From contig NC_071670.1 in NCBI RefSeq assembly GCF_028554725.1, forward strand, positions 5,022,001-5,086,000: 64,000 nt of DNA, in the 5' to 3' direction. Below the pieces are notes generated by a model. It had not been told where the DNA came from. It saw only the letters and a list, made by a program, of their open reading frames with translations, and searched no databases. The stretch's first letter is position 1; each line of letters starts with the position of its first letter. The position numbers were made by a program, and so were the translations under genes. Of the stretch, positions 13,440-26,620 are shown in pieces. The stretch comes from Zeugodacus cucurbitae. Its lineage: Eukaryota > Arthropoda > Insecta > Diptera > Tephritidae.

Positions 13440-15247
13440 AGAGATGATTTATTCAGACCAAGTCGCTTCTGGGCACTTTGATATAAGAAGCAAAATTTTT
13501 TAAACAATTTATTAAAATTAAGCTATTTCGATAAAAAAAATTTTAAATGAAAAAAGAAACACAAAATAATAATATTTGTACTAATATTTTTTTTTTAATT
13601 TTTAAATTTTTTAGAATTATTTTTAAAATTTTAATAAAAAAAAAGCATTTCACATTTGTTCAAGAAAATTAATTTATGAATTTTTTTATCGCAATTTAAT
13701 TAATTTTTCATTTTCCCCACTAATTGACTGTCATAAAAAGTACAGTTAATATCCAATTCAAATATACATAAGCTATAAAAAAAACCCATTTAATTACACC
13801 GTCAAATCCGCTAGAAGCACTTTGCTGTTTCCGCACACGCCCACATTTGTGTACAAACAAAGCACTGACTCTAGCAATTCAAATGCCGCACGTACATACT
13901 AGCAGCAATTATGATGATGACTTGCCACACGGTGTGTGTTTGTGCAACACGCACATTCATTGCCATTTGTTGTGTTTTGATTGTTGGCCGCAAACAAGTT
14001 GTAAAAATAATTTTATTATTATTAAGTGTGTGTTTTCTTCTACCAATTCTTATTTGAATTTTTCACCAACAAGTGTACATTAGAAGCAGAAAATTGTTTA
14101 ACATGAACGTATGCGTTAACATAAAGGAAAATAGTAATAAAACAGTTGTTGTTATTGTTGGGAAGAAAACACTTGTGGAAACATGCAAACAAATTAAAAC
14201 GTCGCTTTGTCGCATGACAGCCGCTTATTATACGGTGTACAAGTGCCGCTAGAGGCGCCACACGCTGCACAAATCCATAATTTTCTCCATTATTAGTTGT
14301 TGTTGTATTGGAAGACATGCATGGCATTGTTGTTATTATTATTGTTTTAGATTTTCTTTATTGCTTTGGAATTTTTCAAATGCACTTTGACTGCTACTAG
14401 TTGTATGCCACGGTCGTTTTTATGTGTTTTTAAATGGTTGAGAGCTGCTAGGACGTCGTGTGTACCAACGCTGAAGATATTAATATACTTTTTTTTTGTA
14501 AGAATTAAATTTTTAACCTTTAATATTAATAATATTTTCTTTATTTATTAAAAATTTTTTATATTTTATTTTTATTATTTATTATTTTTTTAATCTTGTT
14601 TTTTTTTAATTTCTTTCTAATTTTTAAACTTTTTTATTTATAAATTTTTTAATATAATATGATTTTTTTTTTGAAAGAATTCAATTAATTTTTTTTTATT
14701 TTAATTAATGATATTCTTTTTTAATTTTTAAATTTTTTAATTATTATTTTTTTTAATCTTTAAAATTTTTTTATTCTTTCTATTTTTTTACATTTTTAAA
14801 ATTGTTCATAATTTTTAATATTTTTATTTATACATTTCCTTTAATATAAATATTTTTAAATACATCTAGAAACTAAAAAAATAAAAAAATAATTATTTGA
14901 AATAAAATATATTTTAAAATTGTTTAACATTACAATTGTTTAACATTTTAAAATTAAAATAAAAAGGTTAATAATAAATATTTTTTTTTAATATATTTAT
15001 TCAATTTTTTATTTATTTATACATAAATAATTTAAATTTCCTATTACTTTTTTATTTAATTTTATTTAAGCTTTTTAAAACCATATTACAACCAATTATA
15101 TCTAAGAATTTCATATTAATATTTTTTTCATAATATTTCCTTACATTTTTTCTCTCAAATTACCTACACATAATGTAATTCTATTTGATTTTCCCATAAC
15201 ATTACATTTTAATAATATCTCCCCTTCTTCTTCTTTTCTACTTACAG
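13440..15247. other. Non-coding, mostly AT-rich
   Basis: There is a balanced island at 13730-14480 with TTGTTG and AACAAC strings, then a near-pure A/T tract at 14500-15200 that leads into the acceptor of the candidate exon at 15248. No gene was recognised. Confidence 0.65.
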
Positions 15248-15320
15248 CGCTGCTACACGCTGTCAAAGCAATCAATTGTTGTTGTTGCAGCATCAAATAA
15301 GGCTCATTGGCCACAAGAAG
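15248..15320 (+). other. Candidate non-coding leader exon (73 nt)
   Basis: A strong pyrimidine tract ending in CTTACAG (to 15247) precedes this segment, and AAG followed by GTGAGTGAG (from 15321) ends it. Both splice sites are near consensus. The segment has no ATG and is far richer in G+C than the AT tract on its left. An internal CAG at 15288-15290 could serve as an alternative acceptor, giving a 30-nt form. It may be a 5' leader exon of the ZP gene 30 kb downstream, or part of an unrelated long non-coding RNA. Only RNA data can tell. Confidence 0.4.
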
Positions 15321-18300
15321 GTGAGTGAGTAGAAATAGTAGAAGTTTTTGTAGAGCCTAGAGAAAAATTACAAATAATTAACACACACACATCTGTGTAT
15401 ATATGTAATTATGCTACCTGCAATCACTGCAACAACCCAACTGGGCGGCTGGTGGAAAGAAAATGTATTAAAGCAAAGTTAAAAAAGGTTGTTGCAACCT
15501 TTAGCGCAGTGCGCAGCAGGTGTTGAAGCCTCACACGTTCGATTGATAGAAATCTAATTATTTATTTTGAACTTTTTTCTACAGAAGAAGCTCTTGATAT
15601 ATGTATTTGTATGTGCGTTTGCCTTCTTTGTAACATATTTTAACGCATTGCAGCTGGCAAGCAGTGCTTCTACTATATACATACATATATATTAGCCCAT
15701 CAAAGCTCATACCAGCTGCCAGCTGTGTTTGCCACAAACTCTACTGCCCACTACACACACACACATACACTCATACAGTGATAGACGCCAGCCGCCTGCT
15801 GCCTATTCAAGCATTTTATGCGGTCACTTTTCTTCTGATCTTGGCAGGTGGCTGTTGTTTCAGTTGTTGCTTGGTTAACTTGCTTGCAACAAAAGGCGGA
15901 AGTTGCACATTGCTTAGATGATTACTGCTGCGCATGCGTGGTTGATTCACATACATATAATGGAGTATATTCGTATGTGTGTCTCAAGCAAATACAATGT
16001 CTTCAGCGTCGTCTTCTAACCAACCAACAACAGCTTTTAATTACAATTATTAAACACAAACACACACACACACACATCTATAAAAAAATGGCGCTGAGAG
16101 CCACACATTCCTCACTTATCGCTTTCCTAACCACTTCTATGTATAAGTGCGTGATGATTGTTTTTCTCATTTTCAACCGACACTTAATTGCCATTGTTTG
16201 TAATCATGAAATCATTTTCATTTTCAATTTTTTCCAACATTCAATTATTTTATCAGCTCAAGTGCTATGCTCAAACATGCTTTGCGTTTGACTTTTATCA
16301 ATCAGGGAAGTGTTTTTCTTAAGTGGCAATTTAATATTATTATTAAGCTCTAATTTGTGTGTGGAAAAATGCAAGAAAATTATGCTAGAGAATGGTAAAG
16401 TGTGATAAAGTGTGGCAGCAGTGTGGAATTATTATAATAAAATGCTGGAAAGTATGCGCTTAAGTGGTTGTAGGAAGTATTTAAAATTATAATAATTACA
16501 TTAACCTGGAATTTGTCGAGTTTTTGCTCGTGTTGCTTCAACAAGTTATGATTGTGACAGTATATCGATGTATAACCAGCGCTGTTTGATAGTTTCTCGA
16601 ATTTTTTTTCGAGTCTAAAATGCAGTCAGAGTACTTCAGACTTATCTGTAAAGCGAGTGAAAATATTTTTATTCATATTTCTTAAACTTCAAGTGAACTT
16701 TCATAACATTTTTTGTTTAAAAGAATCCATATATTGCAGAATAACCAACCGTTAGTACTACTGTGTGGGTTGTGAGCACATAAAAGGCTTCCAAGTATCC
16801 AAAAACTTAACTAATAGGCATATGTCGATCATCTGCCTATCAAGCTTCAAGTTCTCTCTAAAAATTAACCCAAAATATACGATAAATTTCATATTTTTAC
16901 AATATTTATAAATTATATTGTAATTTTATTCTGCATTTCAGTTTAATCTAATTAATATCTAATGACACGAAGCCTAAAACAACCCATTTTCGTACGAAAT
17001 AAAAAAATGAATTTTTGAAGCATACCTTTAGGCGCATGTTATATTAGAGTTTGAGAAACGTGTATAGTTGCTCAAATTATTTCCATATTCATATACAAAC
17101 CCGTCGCAGTTATATGTTAAGAACATTTATAAGCATTTTCTTGTAGTCCTTAACCCTTTAGTGTCCATGTCAGAAAAGTACAGAAGTAATATAGCTAAAC
17201 GGTTTATAATCGAAAGGAAATTTTAGTAAAATAAATTTTAATTTAAGACTTGTTTAAATCAAATGCATGGTGATCATTATTTTTAAGACATCGAAAATTG
17301 ATAAAAATCTGTCAAAGGGTAGTTGTAGGGTTAATCTGGTCAACAAATTTTTTTTTTTAATTTTTTAATTTTTTTCCTTTAAAAGAAATGTGAGCTTATA
17401 CATATCGTTGTGAAAATTGTTAGAACTTTCTTTATAATTTTTTTTTTATAAAAATATTGAAAAGTCATTTTCATATAAAATATTTAGTAATTAGAAAAAA
17501 ATGTATTCAAAATTTTATAATTTTTTTCTGAAACATTTTCAAACTGTTTTCCTTATTTTTACATTTATGAGTTTTTTTCTAAAATATTTTCAACATTTTT
17601 TTCCTTATTTTTTTCATTTATGAGTATAAGAAGGTTCTAGCCTATCTTAAACATTAATTTTCTCTTAAGACCCTTCAATTTTTCACGCTAATAAAGCATT
17701 CGATGTCTCAATCGAAATGATTTGCTATAAATCTTAGGTGATAGGCAACGCCTCATTAGCCAGTGCAGACTATTATTTGCAACCTCAAAGGAATTCCACA
17801 TTTAATAATGGTCAGTGGCTCAAAGCGCTTTCAAAGCACATTCAAAGGATCTGCGCAATAATAAAAGCAAAAACACTCAGAAAGAAAATGAAATTTGCAA
17901 AAGCACTGCAGGGCTAGCAATAAAATAAAAATAAAAAGCTAGCAAGCAAATGAAAAGCTATTAAAGTGCGGCAAATACCTGTACTTGTGATGTAGAAGCA
18001 GCAGAAGAGCGCTAAGAAGTAGAAAAAAAGAAGAAGAAGACAACTAAGCGACAACTCCACGAGCACACAATAAATTTGCGCACATTTATTACAATAACTA
18101 AGCAGCAATTCAGCGGTACATTGCGGCTGGCTGGCAATATTTGGTTTGTTGCAAGTTTCATATGATTACATGTGGCACAAATACACACACTTGCAACACA
18201 ATGTGGCTGCTAACAAATGTGGCAGGCATGCTTTTGGTGTCGCTTTATTTATTATGTTCGCCAGCATTTGTATTGCACGCTTGCCATAGCCAGCAACTAT

Positions 18301-19309
18301 TTTTAAATGACCACGCAGTGCCCTCTGGCAGCCAGCTGCTCTTCAACCCTCCTCGAATGCATTCGAAATAGTTTGCGGTATGCTTTTAATTTCACTTCAA
18401 CTTGCCGCTACCATCAAAGTCAGTTTGATTTACTATTGCAACTAAAGTCACCCGGCTAAGCTGCAGGCGGCGGCAGCGGCGTCAATGATAGGGCGGTCGG
18501 CTTTGGTGAATAGGTCTTGCGTTGCACTAGACATTGCCAGATGACGCTTTGTCACAAGACTAGTCGTTAGTGCTGGTATGTGGGTCTAATCAGCGCGTTG
18601 AATTGTTTGCTTTTGGCACTCAAAGGTCATGGATGTGGCAATGTGTGCCATGCTTGGAGCTTGAGCTCTGCTGGTCAGCCAAAAGCATGGATTCTCATTT
18701 GTAATTCCAAATAATTTTTAAAGGACACTTGGAACCCAGTTGGCTTGGCAGGCCCTTAGACATATATGCCACTTTCTCTGCGATAAAGAGAAATTATTTC
18801 ATTCTCTTAACCATATACGCGCATTATTCTTACCTTAAAATTGCCCTTTTCAATTCTTGTTAAGCTTCACCTTCCACAAAAAGTATAATTTTTTCGTTGA
18901 ACTCAGATGCCGTTCTATTATACAAATGAGACCAGCTCTTCTTGGCATCAAGTTGAGTCTCTAAAACAAAAACAGTTCTTTCATGTAATCTTACTTGAAC
19001 TTCAACAATTATCGCATTTACACTAGTTTCACACATATTACTTCCGCAAAATGTGTGAAATTATTCCAAACAAGCTTTGCTAATTAATCAAGTTAACCCA
19101 GTGTGACATTAAGTTAGAAGAATGGCGGCATTATTAAAGTTTAACTGTGACTTTCATTGTTTGGAAAGACACAAAACCGTTTGATGTCGTTACAGTTAGT
19201 ACAAAGTTGGAATGTAGAGGTGTCTTCAATGAAACAAAGTTGATTCTGAATAGTCATAATAGTGACCAAAAGAACGATTAATATACAGCTTCTCAAACCG
19301 ACATGATTT
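15321..19309. other. Non-coding, possibly intronic
   Basis: Mixed-composition DNA with (CA)n runs near 15755-15775 and 16055-16075, and AT-rich DNA at 17340-17600. The open frame at 15848-16291 is low-complexity and spans a (CACACA)n run, so it is not called. If the leader-exon model is right, this lies inside an intron. Confidence 0.6.
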
Positions 19310-19455
19310 CGTAAAGCTTTTGAGCTTTTAAAGCTCCGTAAGATACACTTGTAAGCTTATAAAGCTCGTACAGGATACCGTAAAGCTTTTGAGCTTTTGA
19401 GCTTTTAAAGCTCGGTAAGATACACTTGTAAGCTTATACAGCTCGTACAGAATAT
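19310..19455 (+). repeat. Two-copy ~70-bp tandem repeat rich in AGCTTTT
   Basis: Copies begin with CGTAAAGCTTTTGAGCTTTT at 19310 and 19379. Both continue through a GTAAGATACACTTGTAAGCT word. The second copy has an extra internal GAGCTTTT, so it is 10 bp longer. Confidence 0.85.
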
Positions 19456-19723
19456 GGTAGTTATGACTTCGATTAGTCTTATATATACGAAAATAAACTT
19501 AGATAAAACAGCTTTTCAAGCTCCGTAAAACGAACTTTTGGGTTAATTAAGCTCGATGTACCGGAGCTTTTCATTATGACTTGAAACAGCTGTAGATATA
19601 TGAAATTTTACTCAAAGCCTAAGCGTCTATTATTTTGACAATTAAAACTTCTTGTTTCGAAAAAAAATAAAATTTATTGAATTATTTCATTTAACTAATT
19701 CTTATTTTCTTACTTTCTTCCAG

Positions 19724-19739
19724 GCACTTTCAAAGCAAA
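19724..19739 (+). other. Candidate 16-nt microexon
   Basis: The sequence tactttcttccag ends at 19723 and a GTAAGTA donor begins at 19740, leaving 16 nt (gcactttcaaagcaaa) between. Both sites match consensus well. There is no ATG, as in the other two leader-exon candidates on this strand. The shortness makes a chance pairing quite possible. Confidence 0.25.
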
Positions 19740-21490
19740 GTAAGTAAAAAATATTTTTTTTATTTTTGTAATTTAATTTTTTTAAGACTTTTATAATTTT
19801 TAATTTTAAAATTTTATTTTTAAGAATTTTATAATTTTGATTTTTTGGTTTTTAAATTATCAATAAATATTTTCTTGAGCGCACAACAACAACAACAATG
19901 TCCATAAGAACATGCAGCAAGCTTAGCTTGTCACTTCCGCCGCTCACACTCATGTTCAGTCGTGACTTATTTACAAGCAAACTGCAGCTAGAAAATTCGA
20001 TTCGACTCTGACACGCTGATCTATTGCTATTGCTGCTCAGCTGCTCTGCTGCAGCGCTACTACCATCACTTGTGCAGTTGGCTGGCAAATCAAATGTCAT
20101 AGGAGCAGATTGCAGCCACTTGACAATGAATGTCATGAAGGCAGCCAAAAAAAAATAAGAAAAAAGGCAGCCACACACACACAATTACATATATTTAACT
20201 GTATATGTGTGTGAGTGTGTATTTGTTATAATTTATTTATGTATGCCTGCCAACCAGCCAGCCAGGCTGCTGATTGAATGCGACTTCCGCGGTCATACAT
20301 TAATCAGCATAGCCATCGATTGATGACACACAAGTGTTTGTTGTTGTTGTAAAATATTTTGTTGTTTTTGTTGTTTGTTTTTTTTTTTTTTTTTGTTTTT
20401 GGCTACTGTTGTATTGCTACTACAGTACGGTTGACTGCCTGAGTCTGACAGTCCGTTTGGCAGCTAACATGCCAAGCTCGTCAGCACGCCATTGCGATTG
20501 ATGACATGTGCATGTTGCACGTTCTAGCTGCCAGCCACAATTGACGGCAAGTTGTGTTCTAAGCTGTGGCCTTGTCTGGGAGACTATGCTTGAAATGCTA
20601 TAGTTGGCTTAGAGCTTCTCTAGTAGGCAGTATGAATGCATTGTACGGTTCGATAGCGATCTGCATATTAGAAGAGTGCACATTTTGTGGCAACAATGTA
20701 CTTGCAACACATTTTTTTTTAGATTTTTGCACTTTGCAACATTGTGCAGCACTGAGGAAGCGTTTTGATACAAATACTCCGCTCTGCTGCCCACTCTCTC
20801 TCTCTTCTGAACTCATAACCATGCAACTTGGTCCATCACTTGCCACACTTTATTACACCAACTAGCAATATTTTTACTTTTATCACTTTCACATCTAAAA
20901 TTAATGGGCTGACTTGAAATTTATGTGAATATTTGACAATATTTTAGCAATTTTTTATTTCAATTTATTTATATTATTTTTTTATTTTTTATAATTTTAT
21001 TTTTAATGGAATCTGCAGCATTTTCCATGTTTTCCACATCTTTCTACCTTCCTTTTTTAACTATTTTTACACTGCATCACCAGCAGTCCTCAATAGATGC
21101 GCATAAATTTGAATTTTCTCTAGTCAAATGCACATCGATTGATTTGCCTGCGTCTCTGAGCTCATACTATGCATTTAAGTGGCAGCACAAACGGTAGCAA
21201 AGTTAATGGGCCTCACATGCAACAAAGACAATTGTAATAAATTGACGTATCGGAAAAATACAACAAAAACAACAATAATAACAACAGCAATAATGCTTGT
21301 AGCTTTACTCAGCCTTTAGGCAAATCTGTTCCTCAGTGAACAAAAGACTTAAGCAACGAACTCGTTTAGGTGACAGTGTTTCTGGGAGCTATAAATGATA
21401 TGTATAAAGTTTTCGTCAGCAAATATTGCTAAAATGTAATAATTTTGCTAGTTATGTGTAATTTTTTAGATTTTTCGAACATGTGATATT
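19740..21490. other. Non-coding island
   Basis: Balanced sequence with (CAA)n near 19885, a poly-T run at about 20379-20396 and a (TCTC)n stretch near 20794-20811. Open frames occur on both strands at 20566-20865 but mirror each other and have no recognisable domain. Confidence 0.6.
21341..21361 (-). repeat. Dispersed CTTAAG-family word, copy (-)
   Basis: The + strand reads CAAAAGACTTAAGCAACGAA followed by C, the exact reverse complement of the consensus. The flanks are unrelated to those of the other copies except for a following TCG. Confidence 0.8.
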
Positions 21491-22420
21491 TTTAGATCAC
21501 ATGATGTTGATCATATGATATTTTTTGTTTGCAATTTTGGAAACAAAAGTAAAGGAAATTGTTGAAATTTGCGGAAAATAATATGAAAAAACTTTTATAT
21601 ATTTTAAATTTAAATTTTTTTAGTTATATCCGTTTAGTTAACATCATATCATAATCACATGATATTTAATGTTGATTTATCACGTCAGAAAATCACAGAT
21701 AGCACATCACATGCACTTATATTTTGTTTGCGGAGAAAAAAAAATCTTTTTTGAAGACATTTGTGTTGTTTTCTGTCGTGTTTTGAATATCATGTCATAA
21801 TCACATGATCTTTGATTTCGATTTATCGTGCTTCAACCTCTGAGAAACGTATGTCATTTACAGTAGCTGCATAAAATACATGTAGAATAATACTTTTAAT
21901 ACTTCTAAATATTGATTTTGGTTTATTTTATATATCACATGATATTCACATGATCTGAAAACTTTTATTTATCAAAACGTCATCACAACACATAACATGC
22001 ATTTTGAACACATTGCTTGCTCAAGTTTTTTATATTTAAAGCTTTTTTGAATAATTTTTGACTGCCAAAAAATATCACATGATGATCATATGAGCTACTA
22101 ATTTGACCATTTACGATCAAACATCACATGACCACATCACAAGCACTTTAAATCCATTGCACGTTCAATTATTGTTAATTCTAATGTTTTTTAAACGTTT
22201 TTTGACTTCAAAAAAATATCACATGATAATCATATGATCTACTGATCTGATTTTTAGCGCTCAAACATCACATCAACACATCACCTGCACATGCATGTCA
22301 ACATACAATATAAATATTGCTTAAATAATGATTTTAAAGCAAGTTTTTAACTCCTTTCAAATATCATATGATGATCACGTGATGTCTTCCATACACTTTC
22401 AGTCAAAATTTCGTTATTTT
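21490..22420 (+). repeat. Seven-unit ~145-bp satellite-like array with paired E-box palindromes
   Basis: Cores such as ATATCACATGATNATCATAT begin at 21494, 21641, 21787, 21932, 22072, 22216 and 22361 (steps of 147, 146, 145, 140, 144 and 145 bp). Each has one or two TCACATGA or TCATATGA palindromes, and several units carry a downstream ATCAAACATCACAT or CACATCACNNGCAC block. Between these words the units have diverged strongly, so the array is old while the palindromes remain recognisable. Confidence 0.9.
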
Positions 22421-23820
22421 CACACACTGTACCAAGCGCCAGTCCCTCTATCAAGCGAAAACAAATTACCAACTCTACCATGCACTCATTTTTGTTGCTG
22501 TTGTTGCTTGCAATTTTTAACGCTGTCAAGCTTGCTGCTACATTGCGCTTCAATTGCTGATATTTTCTGTCTCACTGCTCGTTAATTTCGTAGACTATTA
22601 TTATTGCTATTGTTGTGCGTTGTTGTGCATGTACTGATGGCTGTCTGCTAGCATGCATGTTCGATACATTTTGTATTTATTTCATTTTATATGTTGTTGT
22701 TGCTGCTGCTTGCAACACGCACAATTGCTGCTTTAACACCTCAATTTGCAGCTAATGACAATGCGGAGGTATAAGACATGAGAGACATGAGAAATAAAGC
22801 AAAACACCACAACAACAACAGCAAGTGAAACAAAGCAACAAAGGAGGCATTGGTAAATTAAACTGCATTGCGTATGCAAAGAGGTAGATCGAATTGAAAG
22901 ACATTTATACGCGTGTGTGTTTGTGTGTTTGTGAAAAATCACAACAAGCATCTCAGCTGCGCAAACAACGGCTTGGCATACCTTAGCGCATAGTATGATG
23001 TTGTTGCGGTGTTGTTGTACGTATGTTGCACACGCATGCTGCTGTGGCAGGTAGCAAATATTTAAATAGGCGCTATTGCATGGTAATGAATCATCTGTGT
23101 GGCAAGAATATGTAGGAGTGCTGGCACTCTGTGTGTGTTTGTGTGGCAGCTGTCATTTGCAGGCATGTTGCAGCAAGCAACAGCCTTTTAAAATTCAACA
23201 GCTAAAATGTTGTGCTTATTGTTGTTGTTGTTAAAGCTTTAGTGCTATTTTTGCTGCTTGTTGTAATTTTTTTTCGTTGTTGTTGTTACTCTTCTTTCTC
23301 ATTGTTGTTGCTTGCCTTGTCCAGCATTCAAGCAATGACAAACTTATCTGCAACTGTGACATGTAGCCAGTCGACAACAACAATAACAAGCGACAATGTC
23401 ATATAACAACAACCACCTTTCTTGCTGTTGCAGCGTCTATAACCAGTAACAACAACACCAACAGCAACAAAAAATTGTAAAATGTAAATTTCTATATGCA
23501 AATGCAAAATGTTGCTAAGCAAATATTTGCTGCCGTAGACATTGGAATGTTGCTGTTTGCTTAGTTGCTGCTGATGTTGTTGTTGGTTGTTTGTAGTTAA
23601 GGCTGTTGTTGTTCTGCTTGGTAAAGAATACTTTGCTGTGCACAGTTTGACCCTTTAGTTTGATCTATAAGGGAGATGGATTGAGGTTTGACTAATACCA
23701 AAGTCGACTGAAGAACGGACGAATAATAATAGACCCGAAGAGCGAAAAGTTGAAGTTGAAGAACTTAGAAAAAGGAACCATGAAAAGGAAAACATAAGTT
23801 AAATATATAAATGCTCTAAG
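22421..23820. other. Non-coding island rich in TTGTTG and CAACAA
   Basis: Balanced composition with many trinucleotide strings (for example near 22692, 22810, 23220 and 23450). Open frames here are runs of Val, Leu, Cys and Phe or Asn and Thr caused by these strings. Confidence 0.6.
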
Positions 23821-23825
23821 GCCGA

Positions 23826-24335
23826 ATTAGAAGCTCTAGAAAACTAAAGATCTTAAGTTAATTGAAATAACTGTTTTTATATTAGGGCGCCTACAATAAG
23901 AACTCCAAGCAAAAGCTCTCAGGGTAAAAAGCTTTGAAACGTTAAAAAGCTCTAAAAAGCCAAAGAAAGCTCAGAAGCCGAAATTCCAAATCAATGTTCA
24001 AAGAGGTTGTTTTAGCCTAAAAGAAACGTGTGGTAAAAACCAAAAAAATAGAAAATCTCTAAAGCTGAAAATTCGAGTATCAAGAAAGCTAAAGACCTTG
24101 AGTTAAGGTTTCGAGATCAAGAAACAGATGTCAATGGTTTTATATTGGGAGGTCTACATTTAGAACGCCCAGGAAAAGCTCCTAAGCTTTAAAGCTTAAA
24201 AAAGCTCTAAACATTTCAAGAAAGCTCAGAAGCCGAATAGCTGATACGGAAGAATGTTAGTTAAATGTTCTAAGACAAGGTTCGAAGTCACTGTTCTAAC
24301 CTAAAAGAAAATTATGGTAAAAACCAAAAGCTCAG
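23826..24335 (+). repeat. Diverged ~255-285-bp tandem duplication rich in AAAGCTC
   Basis: Matching landmarks recur: TTTTATATTRGGR near 23874 and 24138, AAAGCTCAGAAGCCGAA at 23966 and 24221, and CCTAAAAGAAA at 24016 and 24300. AAAGCTC and AAGCTT words fill both copies. Offsets differ along the copies, so indels followed the duplication. Confidence 0.75.
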
Positions 24336-24489
24336 AAGGTCCAAAGCTTATTTTCATGTGACCAAATGTGCATTACGAAAGCTTAAAAGCTCGAAATTAA
24401 AGTTTTGAAGCTGAAGCTCTCAAATTTATATACTGAATTATAAAAAATGAAGACGAGATTGTTAACTTAGGAATCAAAAGCTCTTGTAA

Positions 24490-26080
24490 GCACCATGGAC
24501 TTATCTCGCTAACAATCGGCGTACCTTACTCGCTTAACTATGATATTCTCATGCCCAAAGAATTTAACATATTTTTCACATTCTTCCACAACAATAACAA
24601 CAACAACAAACGCCATAACCAATCGATTTGCCACAGCATTGCACTGGCCTAGCCGATTTTGTCACGCATAACAGCTGACATTGATTGAGCGGGCGCTATT
24701 CTACCATAAGAAAGCATTTGAAGGGAGCAAAAATACCTTAAAATAGAATAAGCTGTTGCAGCATTACTCGAAAGGCATTTCTATCCGACAAGCGTTTCCG
24801 AATTGCATTATTTCCGCTGCATGCCACACGATGCGGCAAAGCAAAAATACCACTAATAAGTATAATAATAGTAAAATTTTCGCATAGCAAACGCTAATTG
24901 CCCGCATTGGACTTCTGCCGCACTGCCACAACTGCCATAAGCAGTTTAGCTAATGATGCATCAAGCAATAGCATTTATGCCACATGCAACATACAATATT
25001 TACGCGCATATAGAAGGACAATAAAATGGCTAGCTATGATGTACAGGCAGCTGTGCAACTTGAATGGTTTATTTTCGAACTACGGAAAACCGCCTTTGTG
25101 CCTCTGTGCCTTTGTATGTTGCTGTGTGGCATTTTGACATTAATAAAAAGGCGCCAGCGCACGATTAGCTAACACACGCTCGTGCGTGGTTTCTATAGCC
25201 TCAGTGGCACTACACGACAAGGTTTTACAACGCGCTCTCCACTTCTCAAGTACGCTTTTGACTCTATGTATCCAACCGTGTGCCCAGCAACATGTTGCTA
25301 GAAAATTTATGCGTGCCACAGAAAGTGCGCTCGTTAGGGCCAAAAAGCCCTTTTTATTGCCAACAACAGAGAGGCAATAAAATTACAAAAATCAACAACA
25401 ACAATAATGTATACTAACGCCAGCATATATCAAAGCAACATTTTTGTATACGTTTTTCTACGTGCAACATTTGCTGCCATTAGTATTTGTTGCACAACAC
25501 TCTAGGTAATATCCCACGTTAGTATATATGTACGTGTGTATATATGTATAATTAAATGCTGTGCGCTTATTTGATAAAAGTTGCCATATTAAAGTCACGA
25601 ATTTGCCATAAAATTCATGCGGCAAGTTACCATGTTTGCACTCGTAAGGCATTTGTGTGTTTAAGTGGTATCACCGCATGGTGTGTTGTTGTGTCCGACA
25701 ATTAAGTTTGGCAGTTGTAGTGTCCACTATTAGACAATTTTATGGTGGTTGGGTACACGAGCGCGCCAGACTCGCAAAATAAATTCTAATGATGTGGAAA
25801 TGAAGATGGTAAATAGAGACAAGAAGATAATAAAAATAAAACAAAGAATATGAAACTGAAAAAATATAAAACTGACAAAATAATAATCCTAGTGCCTGCC
25901 CCAAGTCATTTTATAAAGTTTAGCAGGTCATTTTGTGTGAACTCTCTGTTAGCAGCTAATCTAAAAAGTTTTCTTAGATTTAAAAAATATATAAATATTT
26001 ATTTAAAACTTTTAAAAAATATTTCTGGCAACGTATTATGCAGAAAAACAAGATTTGAAATTTTTTTTTTTACAAAAAAA
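24490..26080. other. Non-coding island
   Basis: Balanced DNA at 24600-25800 with CAACAA strings, then AT-rich sequence. The short open frames around 24900-25380 are found on both strands and show no domain. Confidence 0.55.
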
Positions 26081-26086
26081 AATATT

Positions 26087-26620
26087 ATATGGCAACCCTA
26101 TTTGTAAATTTATTTTTAAACCCATAATTTATAAATTTTGTATCACCTTGTAACTTACTGTCGTTTTTATATTAAAGATTTATTTAAAAAATTAAAATTT
26201 TATATGGCAACCCTGTTCTTATATTTGTTTGTAAAATGTATGTATCGCTCTGCAACGTACAGTCGATTAAATTTTGAATCAGATTTATTTAAAATTTTAT
26301 ATGGCAACCCTGTTCGTAAATTTATTTTTAAATCAATAATTTTAAAATGTATGTATCACCTTACAACGTACAGTCGATTAAATTTTGAATTAAATTAATA
26401 AAAAGATTTAAAAGGTTACTACTCAATAAATTTTCATTTCGAGAAGTTTTTATTAATGGCAAATTATTTACATTTGCATTATAATTTTTTCAATAATTTT
26501 TTAATTAATATTTTATGGCAATCCTAAATTTGTATTTAAAACAAAATACAAAAATTCTAATATTTTTCGGAAAATGATTTTCGATTCGATTTTCTAAATT
26601 ACCATTTTATGGCAACCCTA
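26087..26620 (+). repeat. Local array of TATGGCAACCCTGTTC words
   Basis: TATGGCAACCCT words lie at 26088, 26203, 26300, 26514 (one change) and 26608. The first three belong to a ~110-bp tandem repeat that also carries ACGTACAGTCGATTAAATTT, clear near 26253 and 26367 and decayed in the first unit. Confidence 0.85.

Noticed and set aside
15848..16291. 147-codon + strand frame
   Set aside because: It runs through a (CACACA)n stretch and an AT-rich tail, its composition is patchy, and no family is recognisable.
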